Positions 1 to 7,731 of a DNA stretch of 33,949 bases are shown in pieces. The notes beneath the pieces were generated by a model. That model did no database searches, had not been told where the DNA came from, and saw only the letters and a list, made by a program, of their open reading frames with translations. Where the stretch lies: positions 1 to 33,949 of the forward strand of contig JAJXVO010000009.1 of NCBI GenBank assembly GCA_021782105.1, given 5' to 3'. The DNA comes from a bacterium (lineage in GTDB: Bacteria; Verrucomicrobiota; Verrucomicrobiia; Opitutales; Opitutaceae). Positions within the stretch are counted from its first letter, which is position 1. The number at the start of each line of letters is the position of its first letter. The position numbers and the translations under genes are program-made.

Positions 1-2
1 AC

Positions 3-602
3 GCTCAAAACGTCTTGGTCCCCGTCACCGTGGTCGAAGCCGGACCCTGTTCTGTGGTCCAGGTCAAGACCGTTGAATCCGACGGCTACAACGCCGTCCA
101 GCTCGGCTTCGACAAACAGAAGCAAAGGAATGCTTCCAAGCCCGAGCTCAATCACGCGAAGAAGGCCGGCCTCGAGCAGGCTCCTCGCGTCCTCAGCGAG
201 GTCCGCCTCGCCGAAGCTCCCACCCTGAAGGCCGGTGACGTCGTCACCGTCGAGGCCTTCAAGGAAGGCCAGATCGTCGACGTCATCGGCGTCACGAAGG
301 GCAAGGGCTTCCAAGGCGTCGTCCGCCGCTTCCGCGTCGCGGGCGGTCCCGCCGCTCACGGCTCCATGTTCCACCGCCGTATCGGTTCCATCGGCATGCG
401 CCAGACTCCTGGCCGTACCTGGAAGAATCAGGCGATGCCCGGTCACATGGGCGCCACCAGCCGCACCGTGCAAAACCTCACGATCGTGAAGGTGATCGCC
501 GACAAGAATCTGCTCCTCGTCAAGGGAGCCATCCCGGGCGCCAACGGCGAGAACGTCATCGTTCGCACCGCCATCAAGGGCCAGCCCAGGGGCCAGAAAT
601 AA
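3..602 (+). CDS. rplC: 50S ribosomal protein L3 (5'-truncated)
   Basis: L3 is an early-assembling 23S rRNA-binding protein near the peptidyl-transferase centre. The window cuts off its N-terminus. The reading frame stays open to the window edge, and residues AQNV precede the tracked TTG, so that TTG is an internal Leu codon and not the start. Recognisable L3 features are VPVTVVEAGPC at the visible N-terminus, the central VIGVTKGKGFQGV segment, and the HGSMFHRRIGSIGMRQTPGR loop that reaches toward the catalytic centre. The C-terminus ends in GQPRGQK. It lies 19 bp upstream of rplD on the same strand, as in the S10 operon. About 10 to 15 N-terminal residues are probably missing, judged from the usual L3 start. 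Confidence 0.97.
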   Translation, partial: AQNVLVPVTVVEAGPCSVVQVKTVESDGYNAVQLGFDKQKQRNASKPELNHAKKAGLEQAPRVLSEVRLAEAPTLKAGDVVTVEAFKEGQIVDVIGVTKGKGFQGVVRRFRVAGGPAAHGSMFHRRIGSIGMRQTPGRTWKNQAMPGHMGATSRTVQNLTIVKVIADKNLLLVKGAIPGANGENVIVRTAIKGQPRGQK

Positions 603-621
603 TCCGGAGGACTAAATCGTC

Positions 622-1257
622 ATGAAACTCAAAGTTTACAGTCCCGACGGTAAGACCTCTCGCGAAGAGGAGTTCCCGAATCTCCCCGTCTTCGAAGGCG
701 AGAAGGGTCTTCAAACCCTCAAGGAAGTCATCGTCGCCATCCGCGCCAACCAGCGCCTCGGCACGCACTCCACCAAGACCCGCGGCGAAGTCCGCGGCGG
801 TGGCAAGAAGCCCTGGCGCCAGAAGGGCACCGGCCGCGCTCGCGCCGGTTCCAATCGCTCCCCCTTGTGGGGCGGTGGCGGCGTCGTCTTCGGCCCCAAG
901 CCCCGCGACTACTCGAAGAAGATCAACGCCAAGGTGAGAATGCTCGCCCTGCGCCGCGCCCTCTTCGATCGCGCTTCGGCCGGCGATATCGATGTCATCG
1001 AGGCCTGGCTGTCCGCGACCGCCAAGACCAAGGAGATCAATCAGATCATCGCCCGCATCGCCCCCAAGGGCAAGGTGCTCATCGTCGACGCCCCGTTCTC
1101 CACGGAGGCCGCCCGCGCCGCACGCAATATCGAGCGCGTCTCCCTCCAGGAGGCTTCCAAGCTCAACCCGCTCGATCTCGCTCAGTACAAGCGAATCATC
1201 GTCAGCTCGAAGGCGCTCGACACCATCCTCACCCGCGTGAACGGAGGAAAGAACTAA
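622..1257 (+). CDS. rplD: 50S ribosomal protein L4
   Basis: L4 binds 23S rRNA and helps form the constriction of the peptide exit tunnel. In some bacteria it also represses its own S10 operon. The 211-residue product has the expected basic loop ([25 protein letters not shown], roughly residues 50 to 75), followed by [18 protein letters not shown]. The globular C-terminal part carries the family segment IVDAPF. Length is normal. A GGAGGA Shine-Dalgarno sequence lies about 10 bases before the ATG. The stop codon overlaps the rplW start (TAATG), which implies translational coupling. An E. coli-type L4 autoregulation leader would lie upstream of the window and cannot be judged here. Confidence 0.98.
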   Translation: MKLKVYSPDGKTSREEEFPNLPVFEGEKGLQTLKEVIVAIRANQRLGTHSTKTRGEVRGGGKKPWRQKGTGRARAGSNRSPLWGGGGVVFGPKPRDYSKKINAKVRMLALRRALFDRASAGDIDVIEAWLSATAKTKEINQIIARIAPKGKVLIVDAPFSTEAARAARNIERVSLQEASKLNPLDLAQYKRIIVSSKALDTILTRVNGGKN

Positions 1258-1538
1258 TGAACGCCATCCACGTCCTCAAATCCGCCCGGCTCACCGAAAA
1301 GGCCAACCTGCTGTCCGCCGAATTCGGTCAGTACACCTTCGAGGTTTTCCCGAACGCCAGCAAACACGCCATCCGCGAGGCGGTCGAAAAGACCTTCAAG
1401 GTCACCGTCACCCGCGTCAACGTCATCATCCAGCGCGGCAAAAACAAGCGCTCCCGCCAGGGGCGTCCCAGCATGACCTCCGAATTCAAGAAGGCCATCG
1501 TGACGCTCAAGGCTGGCGACAAGATCGAGCTGCTCTAA
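1257..1538 (+). CDS. rplW: 50S ribosomal protein L23
   Basis: L23 sits at the tunnel exit and docks trigger factor and SRP. The start chosen is the ATG that overlaps the rplD stop, giving 93 residues ([16 protein letters not shown]...). The 223-residue entry in the ORF track merely extends the frame upstream through rplD and is not real. A GGAGGA motif in the end of rplD lies 8 bases before this ATG. Family features are the N-terminal LTEKA helix, YTFEVFPNASKHAIREAVE, and the extended basic loop with KNKRSRQGR. The C-terminus ends DKIELL. Length is normal for a bacterial L23. Confidence 0.97.
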   Translation: MNAIHVLKSARLTEKANLLSAEFGQYTFEVFPNASKHAIREAVEKTFKVTVTRVNVIIQRGKNKRSRQGRPSMTSEFKKAIVTLKAGDKIELL

Positions 1539-1566
1539 GCGCCCGACCCATTCAGGAGACACAACC

Positions 1567-2436
1567 ATGGCTCTCAAGTCCTTCCGTCCGCTCACTCCCA
1601 CGCTTCGCTTCGCCCAACTCAACACTGAGGAAGGGTTGTCCAGCAAGCGCCCGGAGCGCGCCCTCACCGAGTTCATCAAGAAATCCGGCGGTCGCAACTG
1701 CTACGGCCGCCTCACCTCCCGCCATCGCGGCGGCGGGCACAAGCGCCTCTATCGCAAGATCGATTTCAAGCGCTTCGACAAGGTCGACGTCGCCTGCACG
1801 GTCGTCGCCATCGAGTACGATCCCAACCGCAGCGCCAATATCGCCCTCGTGCAGTACGCCGATGGCGACAAGCGCTACATCATCGCCCCCAAGGGGCTGA
1901 AGACCGGCGATGCCATCCTTACCGCCAGCAAATCGGTGTCCAACGACTTCCAGGTCGGTAACAACTTCCCCCTGCATCAGATCCCGCCGGCCACCAAGGT
2001 CCACTGCGTGGAGCTGTTCCCGGGACGCGGCGCCCAGCTGGGCCGCTCGGCCGGCGTTGCCCTCGAATTGATCGCCGTCGAAAACGGCAAGGCTCAGCTC
2101 AAGTTGCCCTCCGGAGAAATCCGCCTGGTCAACCCGGACTGCCGCGCCACCATCGGTGAAGTCGGCAACGGCGACCACGGCAACGCGAAGCTCGGCAAGG
2201 CCGGACGCAGCCGCTGGCTCGGCAAGCGCCCCCACGTCCGCGGTGTTGCGATGAACCCCGTCGACCACCCCAACGGTGGCGGCCAGGGCAAGTCCAAGGG
2301 CGGTGGCGGCCGTCAGCAGCTCGTGTCCCCCTGGGGCCAGCTCGCCAAGGGTTTCCCGACCCGCCGTCGCTCCAAGACCTCCAGCAGCCTCATCCTCGTC
2401 CGCCACAACGGCCGTCCGCCGCGCGGCAAGAAATAA
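1567..2436 (+). CDS. rplB: 50S ribosomal protein L2
   Basis: L2 is one of the most conserved large-subunit proteins and is needed for subunit joining and peptidyl-transferase activity. The 289-residue product has the RNA-binding OB-like and SH3-like domains: GRNCYGRLTSRHRGGGHKR near residue 50, VHCVELFPGRGAQLGRSAG in the middle, and the C-terminal VRGVAMNPVDHPNGGG. The latter contains the His of the conserved loop near the peptidyl-transferase centre. It is slightly longer than the roughly 275-residue norm because of small loop insertions. An AGGAGA Shine-Dalgarno sequence lies 7 bases before the ATG. It is followed 18 bp later by rpsS. Confidence 0.98.
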   Translation: MALKSFRPLTPTLRFAQLNTEEGLSSKRPERALTEFIKKSGGRNCYGRLTSRHRGGGHKRLYRKIDFKRFDKVDVACTVVAIEYDPNRSANIALVQYADGDKRYIIAPKGLKTGDAILTASKSVSNDFQVGNNFPLHQIPPATKVHCVELFPGRGAQLGRSAGVALELIAVENGKAQLKLPSGEIRLVNPDCRATIGEVGNGDHGNAKLGKAGRSRWLGKRPHVRGVAMNPVDHPNGGGQGKSKGGGGRQQLVSPWGQLAKGFPTRRRSKTSSSLILVRHNGRPPRGKK

Positions 2437-2454
2437 CCTCAGTCTTCTCGCACC

Positions 2455-2733
2455 ATGGCTCGTTCGATCAAAAAAGGGTTCTTCGTCGACTATCACTTGC
2501 TCGAGAAGATCGAGAAGTCGGTCAAGACCAACAACCGCAAGCCCATCCAAACCTGGTCGCGTCGCTCGACCATCACGCCCGACTTCATCGGCCAGACTTT
2601 CAACGTGCACAACGGCAAGGCCTTCGTCTCCGTTTATGTCACCGAGAATATGGTCGGCCACAAGCTCGGCGAATTCGCTCCTACTCGCATCTTCAAGTCG
2701 CACGGCGGCATGACGCGTAAGGAACTCGCTTAA
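2455..2733 (+). CDS. rpsS: 30S ribosomal protein S19
   Basis: S19 forms part of the head of the small subunit and pairs with S13 near the A site. The 92-residue sequence begins [20 protein letters not shown] and contains the family blocks [22 protein letters not shown] and [11 protein letters not shown]. It ends [13 protein letters not shown]. Length is standard. The start has no Shine-Dalgarno sequence; the leader is pyrimidine-rich (cttctcgcacc). It is separated from rplV by an 81-bp spacer that contains a GC-rich palindrome, annotated separately. Confidence 0.98.
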   Translation: MARSIKKGFFVDYHLLEKIEKSVKTNNRKPIQTWSRRSTITPDFIGQTFNVHNGKAFVSVYVTENMVGHKLGEFAPTRIFKSHGGMTRKELA

Positions 2734-2761
2734 ACCAAGTCTCAGTAACCAAAAGGGTAGA

Positions 2762-2782
2762 GTGCGGGCTCCGCGCCCGCAC
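2762..2782. repeat. REP-like GC palindrome between rpsS and rplV
   Basis: GTGCGGGC and GCCCGCAC form a perfect 8-bp stem around the 5-base loop TCCGC. It sits inside an 81-bp gap in an otherwise compact operon. No T-run follows, so it is not an intrinsic terminator. The form resembles dispersed palindromic (REP-like) elements, but only one copy is visible in this window. It could alternatively be an mRNA-stabilising or processing hairpin. Confidence 0.5.
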
Positions 2783-2814
2783 CGCTATCGCCGAATACCG
2801 GAATCCCAACCAAC

Positions 2815-3159
2815 ATGGAAGTCCACGCAATCACCCGCTACGCGCGCATGTCTCCCAAGAAGATGCGCGAGTTGTCCAACACCATCAAGGGCCGCAAGGC
2901 TCCTGAGGCCGTCGAATACCTCGCGCTCATCCCGCGCAAGTCCGCCCGCCTCGTCGCCAAGACCCTCAAGAGCGCAATCGCCAACGCCGAGAACAATAAC
3001 AACCTCTCGGCCGACTCGCTCACCGTGAAGAACGCCGTCATCGAAATGGGCCCCGTGCTCAAGCGCTTCAAGGCCGGAGCCCGCGGCTCCGCAATGCCCC
3101 GCCGCAAGAAGATGTCGCACATCCGTATCGTCCTCACGGACGGCAAAGACAACAACTGA
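2815..3159 (+). CDS. rplV: 50S ribosomal protein L22
   Basis: L22 lines the nascent peptide tunnel with a long beta-hairpin and is a known site of macrolide-resistance changes. The 114-residue product starts [20 protein letters not shown], the typical L22 opening. It ends in the hairpin region [23 protein letters not shown]. Length is typical (about 110). No clear Shine-Dalgarno sequence precedes the ATG. It is followed by rpsC after 13 bp. Confidence 0.97.
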   Translation: MEVHAITRYARMSPKKMRELSNTIKGRKAPEAVEYLALIPRKSARLVAKTLKSAIANAENNNNLSADSLTVKNAVIEMGPVLKRFKAGARGSAMPRRKKMSHIRIVLTDGKDNN

Positions 3160-3172
3160 TCCCCTTCGCATC

Positions 3173-3805
3173 ATGGGCCAAAAGACTCACCCGATCGGCT
3201 TCCGCCTCGCCGTCCGTCGCAACTGGCAGTCCCGCTGGTTCGCCTCGAAAAAAGACTTCCCCGGGCTTCTCGCAGAGGATTACAGGATCCGCGAGCACCT
3301 GATGGCCAAGCTTAAGCAGGCTGCAGTGCCGCGCATCTTCATTGAGCGCGCCGGCAACCGCGTCCGCGTCAAAATTTATACCGCCCGTCCGGGCGTCGTC
3401 ATCGGCCGCAAGGGTGCCGAGGTCGAGAATATCAAGGCCGAGCTCGCCAAGCTCACGGGCAAGGAGGTCCTCCTCGACATTCAGGAGGTCAAGAAGCCCG
3501 AGATCGAGGCCCAGCTCGTTGCCGAAAACGTCGCGCTCCAGCTCGAACGCCGCGTGGCTTTCCGCCGCGCAATCAAGAAGGCGATCGAGATGGCCATGGC
3601 GCTCGGCGCCGAGGGCATTCGTATCCAGTGCTCCGGCCGACTTGGCGGCGCCGAAATCGCCCGCCGCGAATGGCAGCGCAAGGGCCGCGTTCCACTTCAT
3701 ACGCTCCGCGAGAACATCGATTACGGTTTCTCCGAGGCTCACACCGTCTACGGCAAGATCGGCGTCAAGTGCTGGATCTGCAAAAAGGACGCCGACGCCG
3801 CCTAA
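3173..3805 (+). CDS. rpsC: 30S ribosomal protein S3
   Basis: S3 forms the mRNA entry pore with S4 and S5 and contributes to helicase activity. The 210-residue product starts [19 protein letters not shown] type II KH domain covers roughly residues 40 to 110, with the loop [15 protein letters not shown]. The C-terminal domain ([30 protein letters not shown]) follows, ending in [10 protein letters not shown]. Length is within the family range. No Shine-Dalgarno sequence is evident at the start. Confidence 0.98.
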   Translation: MGQKTHPIGFRLAVRRNWQSRWFASKKDFPGLLAEDYRIREHLMAKLKQAAVPRIFIERAGNRVRVKIYTARPGVVIGRKGAEVENIKAELAKLTGKEVLLDIQEVKKPEIEAQLVAENVALQLERRVAFRRAIKKAIEMAMALGAEGIRIQCSGRLGGAEIARREWQRKGRVPLHTLRENIDYGFSEAHTVYGKIGVKCWICKKDADAA

Positions 3806-3841
3806 GGCGCGGCCCAACCCTATAGCAAGGAGACACCCAAC

Positions 3842-4264
3842 ATGGCTCTCGCTCCCGCACGTACCAAATATCGCAAATCCCAGAAGGGCTCCCGCGCCGG
3901 CAACGCCAAGCGCGGCAATACGCTCGCTTTCGGTGAATTCGGCCTGCAGTCCCTCAGCCGCGGCCCGATGACCGGCCAGCAGATCGAGGCGGCTCGCGTC
4001 ACGATCTCCCGCCACCTCAAGCGCAAGGGCAAACTCTGGATCCGCGTGTTCCCGCACAAGCCCATCACCAAAAAGCCCGCCGAAGTCCGAATGGGCCAAG
4101 GCAAAGGCCCCGTCGAATACTATGTCGCCCAGATCAAGCCGGGCGCCATCCTCTTCGAACTCGCCGGCGTCCCCGCCACCATCGCCAAGGAGGCCTTCCG
4201 CCTCGCTGATGCCAAGCTGCCGTTCCGCTGCCGCTTCATCATGCGCGAAGGCACGGTCGAATAA
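3842..4264 (+). CDS. rplP: 50S ribosomal protein L16
   Basis: L16 is a late-assembling protein contacting the A-site tRNA and helping organise the peptidyl-transferase centre. The 140-residue product begins [20 protein letters not shown]. It carries the conserved segments [23 protein letters not shown] and [19 protein letters not shown]. Length is standard. A good AAGGAGA Shine-Dalgarno sequence lies shortly before the ATG. The gap to rpmC is 29 bp. Confidence 0.98.
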   Translation: MALAPARTKYRKSQKGSRAGNAKRGNTLAFGEFGLQSLSRGPMTGQQIEAARVTISRHLKRKGKLWIRVFPHKPITKKPAEVRMGQGKGPVEYYVAQIKPGAILFELAGVPATIAKEAFRLADAKLPFRCRFIMREGTVE

Positions 4265-4293
4265 CCCTAAGCCGTCAACCGAGACGTCCCTCC

Positions 4294-4494
4294 ATGACTT
4301 CCAAAGAAATCCGCGAATCCACCGTGGCTGAGATCGAGAACAAGCTCCGCGAAGTGCGTGAAGCGCTCGTTCAGCTCCGCATCAAGAAACACACCGGGCA
4401 GGTCGAGAAGCCCCATCTCCTTCGTAGCTATCGCAAGGACATCGCCCGCCTCGAGACCATCCTCAATCAGAAGAAGGCGACCAAAGCCGCTTAA
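4294..4494 (+). CDS. rpmC: 50S ribosomal protein L29
   Basis: L29 is a small two-helix protein at the tunnel exit beside L23. The 66-residue product ([18 protein letters not shown]...) shows the family pattern: a first helix ending in [11 protein letters not shown]-like sequence, [11 protein letters not shown] in the turn, then [19 protein letters not shown]. Length is normal. No Shine-Dalgarno sequence is seen; the bases before the ATG are pyrimidine-rich. It lies between rplP and rpsQ as expected. Confidence 0.95.
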   Translation: MTSKEIRESTVAEIENKLREVREALVQLRIKKHTGQVEKPHLLRSYRKDIARLETILNQKKATKAA

Positions 4495-4508
4495 CCTCCG
4501 AGATCATC

Positions 4509-4874
4509 ATGTCTACCGCCACTCCCGGTGCGCGCTCCGCGCGCAAGACCCTCATCGGCTTTGTCACCAGCCGAATGGGCGCCAAGTCCATCAAGGTCAC
4601 CATTCCGTACAAGACTCCCCACGCCCTCTATCACAAGGTCATCAATCGTAAGACCGTCGTGCATGTTCACGACGAGAAGAACGAAGCTGGCCTGGGCGAC
4701 AAGGTGGAGATCATGGAGACCCGTCCCGTCTCGCGCCTCAAGCGCTGGCGCATCGTCTCCATCATTGAACGCGCCAAGCTCGCGACCTCCGAGGCCATTT
4801 CCGAGGCCGATGTCGCTGCTGCCGTGCCGACCAAAACCACCGCCAAGGCCGCCGAAAGCGCGCCCCAGGCCTAA
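4509..4874 (+). CDS. rpsQ: 30S ribosomal protein S17 with C-terminal extension
   Basis: S17 is an OB-fold primary binder of 16S rRNA. The core occupies about residues 8 to 90, with ARKTLIGFVTSRMGAKSIKV and the DEKNEAGLGDKVEIMETRPVS region followed by LKRWRIVSIIERAK. The protein is 121 residues against about 84 to 90 for most bacteria. The last 30 residues are an Ala/Thr/Lys-rich, probably disordered tail (AAAVPTKTTAKAAESAPQA). The frame is clean and the stop is followed by rplN after 28 bp, so the tail belongs to the protein and is not a frameshift artefact. The start has no obvious Shine-Dalgarno sequence. Confidence 0.96.
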   Translation: MSTATPGARSARKTLIGFVTSRMGAKSIKVTIPYKTPHALYHKVINRKTVVHVHDEKNEAGLGDKVEIMETRPVSRLKRWRIVSIIERAKLATSEAISEADVAAAVPTKTTAKAAESAPQA

Positions 4875-4902
4875 CCCTTAACCTACTCTTCGGAGGCACG
4901 CC

Positions 4903-5268
4903 ATGATTCAACTGCGCTCCATTCTGGAAGTCGCCGATAACACCGGCGCCCGCAAAGCTTCGATGATCGCCCGCAAGGGTCAGAACACCGACGTCGCTGC
5001 GGTCGGTGATATCATCACCGTCAATATCAAGGAAAGCACCACCGACGCTACTGTGAAGAAGGGCGAGGTCGCCAAGGCTGTCGTCGTTCGCACCAAGCAC
5101 GCGATCCGTCGCGCCGATGGCAGCTACCTTCGCTTCGATTCCAACGCGATCGTCATCATCGGTGCCGACGGGAACCCCAAGGGCACCCGTATCTTCGGCC
5201 CCGTCGCCCGCGAACTGCGCGCGAAAAACTTCATGAAGATCATCTCGCTCGCTCCGGAGGTTCTCTGA
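4903..5268 (+). CDS. rplN: 50S ribosomal protein L14
   Basis: L14 lies at the subunit interface, forms intersubunit bridges and is the docking site of the silencing factor RsfS. The 121-residue product starts [19 protein letters not shown]. It contains [43 protein letters not shown] and [13 protein letters not shown]. Length matches the family (about 122). A CGGAGG Shine-Dalgarno sequence lies 6 bases before the ATG. The stop is followed by the rplX ATG after 2 bp, so coupling is likely. Confidence 0.98.
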   Translation: MIQLRSILEVADNTGARKASMIARKGQNTDVAAVGDIITVNIKESTTDATVKKGEVAKAVVVRTKHAIRRADGSYLRFDSNAIVIIGADGNPKGTRIFGPVARELRAKNFMKIISLAPEVL

Positions 5269-5270
5269 TC

Positions 5271-5525
5271 ATGCAAAAGATCCACGTCAAACGCGGCGAC
5301 GAAGTCGTCGTCATCGCCGGCTCCCACAAGGGCAAGTCCGGCAAGGTCCTGGAGATTCTCCCGGCCAAGCTGCGCGCCCGCATCGAGGGCGTCGCCATGA
5401 TCAAGCGCCACCTGCGCAAGTCCCAGGATCATCCCCAGGGCGCAATCGTCGAACGCGAGGGCACCGTCCACGTCTCTAATCTCCGCCTCAAGTCAGTGGC
5501 TGAGGCGAAGAAGGCCAAGAGCTGA
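5271..5525 (+). CDS. rplX: 50S ribosomal protein L24
   Basis: L24 is an assembly initiator of the large subunit. The 84-residue product begins MQKIHVKRGDEVVVIAGSHKGKSGKVLEILP, a KOW motif. The later segment IEGVAMIKRHLRKSQDHPQGAIVEREGTVHVSNL is typical of L24. The protein is on the short side of the family range. The GGAGG inside the end of rplN probably serves as its Shine-Dalgarno sequence. It is followed by a 127-bp structured gap before rplE. Confidence 0.97.
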   Translation: MQKIHVKRGDEVVVIAGSHKGKSGKVLEILPAKLRARIEGVAMIKRHLRKSQDHPQGAIVEREGTVHVSNLRLKSVAEAKKAKS

Positions 5526-5526
5526 T

Positions 5527-5557
5527 CCGCTTCGGCGGCATGCGCCAAATTCGGCGC
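5527..5557 (+). other. tandem hairpins in the rplX–rplE spacer
   Basis: Directly after the rplX stop, CCGC-TTCG-GCGG forms a UUCG tetraloop hairpin. It is followed by GCGCC and GGCGC around a 6-base loop. No T-run follows, so termination is unlikely. The remaining spacer to the rplE ATG contains no coding region I can support. The hairpins may mark an mRNA processing or stability element, but that is inference from structure only. Confidence 0.4.
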
Positions 5558-5652
5558 TTGCCAAGCCGAGCCAGCTCCTGCGTAACTCGTCGTTTTTCCA
5601 AACACACTCATTCATTCACGCCGTCCGGGTCGGTAATCCGGCGGTTCTTCAC

Positions 5653-6231
5653 ATGAGCAAGTACATTCCCTCCCTCAAAAAGCACTACACCGAGGTCGTT
5701 GTCCCCGGGCTTCTCAAGAGCCGCGGCTACAAGAATACCCACGAGGTGCCCAAGATCGTCAAGGTCGTGCTTAACACCGGCATCGATGCCGAGGCCGATA
5801 AGAACGCCATCGCCGACATCCAACGCGATATGAACGCCATCGCAGGACAGAAGACCGTCCTCGCGAAGTCCCGCAAGGCGATCGCCAATTTCAAGCTCCG
5901 TCAGGGCCAGGTCGTCGGCTGCCACGTCACCCTCCGCGGCGACTCGATGTGGGAGTTCCTCTACCGCCTCATCGCCGTCGCACTCCCGACCATTCGCGAT
6001 TTCCGCGGTATCGGCACCAAGCTCGACGGCCAGGGCAATTATAACCTCGGTATCACGGACCACACCATTTTCCCCGAGATTTCCCTGGAGGGTGTGAAGA
6101 AGCACATCGGTCTGGATCTCACGATCGTCACGAGCGCCAATTCCGACGACGAGGGCCGTGAACTGCTCCGCCTGCTCGGAATGCCATTCCGCCGCAGCGC
6201 CGAGACCCCGAAGCCCGCCACCGCAGCTTAA
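5653..6231 (+). CDS. rplE: 50S ribosomal protein L5
   Basis: L5 binds 5S rRNA in the central protuberance and contacts P-site tRNA. The 192-residue product starts MSKYIPSLKKHYTEVVVPGL. It has VPKIVKVVLNTGID, the KAIANFKLRQGQVVGCHVTL block and the RDFRGIGTKLDGQGNYNLGI signature, ending in a short Pro/Ala-rich tail. It is slightly longer than the roughly 180-residue norm. It begins the second half of the spc cluster after a 127-bp gap. No Shine-Dalgarno sequence is obvious. Confidence 0.98.
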   Translation: MSKYIPSLKKHYTEVVVPGLLKSRGYKNTHEVPKIVKVVLNTGIDAEADKNAIADIQRDMNAIAGQKTVLAKSRKAIANFKLRQGQVVGCHVTLRGDSMWEFLYRLIAVALPTIRDFRGIGTKLDGQGNYNLGITDHTIFPEISLEGVKKHIGLDLTIVTSANSDDEGRELLRLLGMPFRRSAETPKPATAA

Positions 6232-6252
6232 TTCCTTCGACCTCCTCCGACC

Positions 6253-6558
6253 ATGCCGAAAACGTCCGCCATCGAGCGCAACAAGAAGCGCATCCAGCTC
6301 ACAGCCAAGTTCGCCGGCAAGCGCGCTGAGCTGAAAGCCATCTTGGCCAACCCGGCCACTTCCGACGACGAATTTTTCGCCGCCCAGAAGAAGCTCCAGA
6401 AGCTTCCCCGCAACTCTTCCAAGGTGCGCATCCGCAACCGCTGCGCCCTGAGCGGCCGCCCGCGCGCCTACATCGGCCGCTTTGGCCTCTCGCGTATCCA
6501 ATTCCGCGAGCTCGCCCTGGCCGGCAAGATCCCCGGAGTGATCAAATCCTCCTGGTGA
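6253..6558 (+). CDS. rpsN: 30S ribosomal protein S14, zinc-free long form
   Basis: S14 is a head protein of the small subunit. The 101-residue length and the C-terminal block [28 protein letters not shown] identify the long, zinc-independent (C-minus) type: only one Cys is present where the zinc form has CxxC pairs. The N-terminus is [20 protein letters not shown]. The leader before the ATG is cctcctccgacc, with no Shine-Dalgarno sequence. It is separated from rpsH by a 159-bp gap, unusually long for this cluster. Confidence 0.97.
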   Translation: MPKTSAIERNKKRIQLTAKFAGKRAELKAILANPATSDDEFFAAQKKLQKLPRNSSKVRIRNRCALSGRPRAYIGRFGLSRIQFRELALAGKIPGVIKSSW

Positions 6559-6567
6559 TCTAGTTTA

Positions 6568-6585
6568 CCGGAGCCTGTTCTCCGG
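6568..6585 (+). other. hairpin in the rpsN–rpsH spacer
   Basis: CCGGAG and CTCCGG form a perfect 6-bp stem around the loop CCTGTT, 10 bases after the rpsN stop. The next bases are GGACC, not a T-run, so it is not a canonical terminator, though it could be a weak or processed 3' end. It opens one of the longest gaps in the cluster. Confidence 0.35.
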
Positions 6586-6680
6586 GGACCGCGTGGGCCG
6601 GACGATATCCGCCAGCCTTCCACCGCGAAACCCCTCGAGCCTCACTCCAGACCGCCCCCCTTTTGCCCGGCGGAAGTAGG

Positions 6681-6686
6681 ATATGA
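6681..6686 (+). promoter_or_regulatory. possible internal promoter (-10) before rpsH
   Basis: The spacer contains agtaggaTATGATcc, a 5/6 match to a sigma-70 -10 hexamer about 30 bases before the rpsH ATG. A convincing -35 is lacking; cctttt stands about 17 bases upstream. The position after the gap and hairpin would suit an internal promoter for rpsH onward. This is a weak, motif-only call. Confidence 0.2.
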
Positions 6687-6717
6687 TCCACCGGCGAAAC
6701 TAAAAAACATCCATTCC

Positions 6718-7110
6718 ATGACCGATCCGATCTCTGATTTCCTGACGCGCCTTCGCAATGCGAGCAAAGCGCGTCTCGACGAGTGCGTTTCCCCGCACTC
6801 CGTGCTCAAGGAAGGCATCGCTGCCATCCTCAAAGCCGAGGGCTATGTCATCGACTTCTCCTCGAGCCAGGACGCCCTGGGGCACAAGACCCTCGTCGTC
6901 AAACTCAAGTACGTCGATGGCACTCCCGCCATCACCGGCATCACCCGCGTCTCCACGCCGGGCCGCCGCCTTTACTATCGCTGCTCCGAGATTCCGCGCG
7001 TGCTCAACGGTATGGGCATTGCAATCGTCTCGACGTCCAGGGGTCTCATGAAGGACCAGGACTGCCGCCGCAACAAAGCGGGTGGTGAGCTCATCTGCAA
7101 CGTTTGGTAA
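6718..7110 (+). CDS. rpsH: 30S ribosomal protein S8
   Basis: S8 binds the central domain of 16S rRNA and in enterobacteria represses the spc operon through a mimic site near rplE. The 130-residue product begins MTDPISDFLTRLRNASKA and contains VLKEGIAAILKAEGYV. It ends with GMGIAIVSTSRGLMKDQDCRRNKAGGELICNVW. The C-terminal ST(S/P)xGxM(T/K)DxxxRxxxxGGE pattern is diagnostic. Length is standard. The start lacks a Shine-Dalgarno sequence. No S8 mimic hairpin was identified with confidence. Confidence 0.98.
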   Translation: MTDPISDFLTRLRNASKARLDECVSPHSVLKEGIAAILKAEGYVIDFSSSQDALGHKTLVVKLKYVDGTPAITGITRVSTPGRRLYYRCSEIPRVLNGMGIAIVSTSRGLMKDQDCRRNKAGGELICNVW

Positions 7111-7123
7111 GGAGGCCCGCACC

Positions 7124-7663
7124 ATGAGTCGCATTGGCAAACAACCCGTTTCAATCCCCGAGAAGGTCAAAATCGACGTCAAGCCCGGCAATGTTGTGCT
7201 CGTCGAAGGCCCCAAGGGCAAAGTCCAGAAGTCCTTCGCCGATGTCGTCAAAATCGACATCACCGGCAAGACCCTGCAGGTCTCGCCCACGGCTGAGTCC
7301 CGCTTCGCCAAAGCCATGTACGGCACGACGCGTTCCGTCATCGCCGGTATGGTCAAGGGCGTCGTCGAAGGCTATATGAAGGAGCTCGAGATCCAGGGCG
7401 TCGGCTTCAAGGCCGCGCTCAAGGGCAAGCAGCTCGATCTCGCCCTCGGCTATTCTCACCAGATCCTTCACGACATCCCGGAGGGTATCAAGATTACGGT
7501 GACGGATGGCACGAAGCTCAAGGTCGAGGGCTGCGACAAGCAGCTCGTTGGCCAGGTCACGGCCGAAATCCGCGCCTACTACAAACCCGAGCCTTACAAG
7601 GGCAAGGGCGTGCGTATCGTCGGCGAGCGCGTCCGCCGCAAGGAGGGCAAGACGGTCGCCTAA
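7124..7663 (+). CDS. rplF: 50S ribosomal protein L6
   Basis: L6 lies near the GTPase-associated centre at the base of the L7/L12 stalk. The start chosen is the ATG of MSRIGKQPVSIPEKV, 179 residues, preceded by a strong AAGGAGG. The tracked upstream start overlaps rpsH and is not supported. Two homologous L6 domains are visible. The C-terminal signature PEPYKGKGVRIVGERVRRKEGKTV is intact. It follows rpsH by 13 bp. Length matches the family. Confidence 0.97.
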   Translation: MSRIGKQPVSIPEKVKIDVKPGNVVLVEGPKGKVQKSFADVVKIDITGKTLQVSPTAESRFAKAMYGTTRSVIAGMVKGVVEGYMKELEIQGVGFKAALKGKQLDLALGYSHQILHDIPEGIKITVTDGTKLKVEGCDKQLVGQVTAEIRAYYKPEPYKGKGVRIVGERVRRKEGKTVA

Positions 7664-7731
7664 TAGGAAGCTTCCGGTCCCCGCATCCGGTATCCCGGGT
7701 GCATCCGCCGGACACCAACCCATTCAAGAAA

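Noticed and set aside
867-1256. upstream part of the 223-residue ORF ending in rplW
   Set aside because: The frame is only open through rplD by composition. L23 begins at the ATG that overlaps the rplD stop and has a good SD.
1552-2703. 383-residue minus-strand ORF opposite rplB and rpsS
   Set aside because: It is a shadow frame of two highly conserved ribosomal protein genes.
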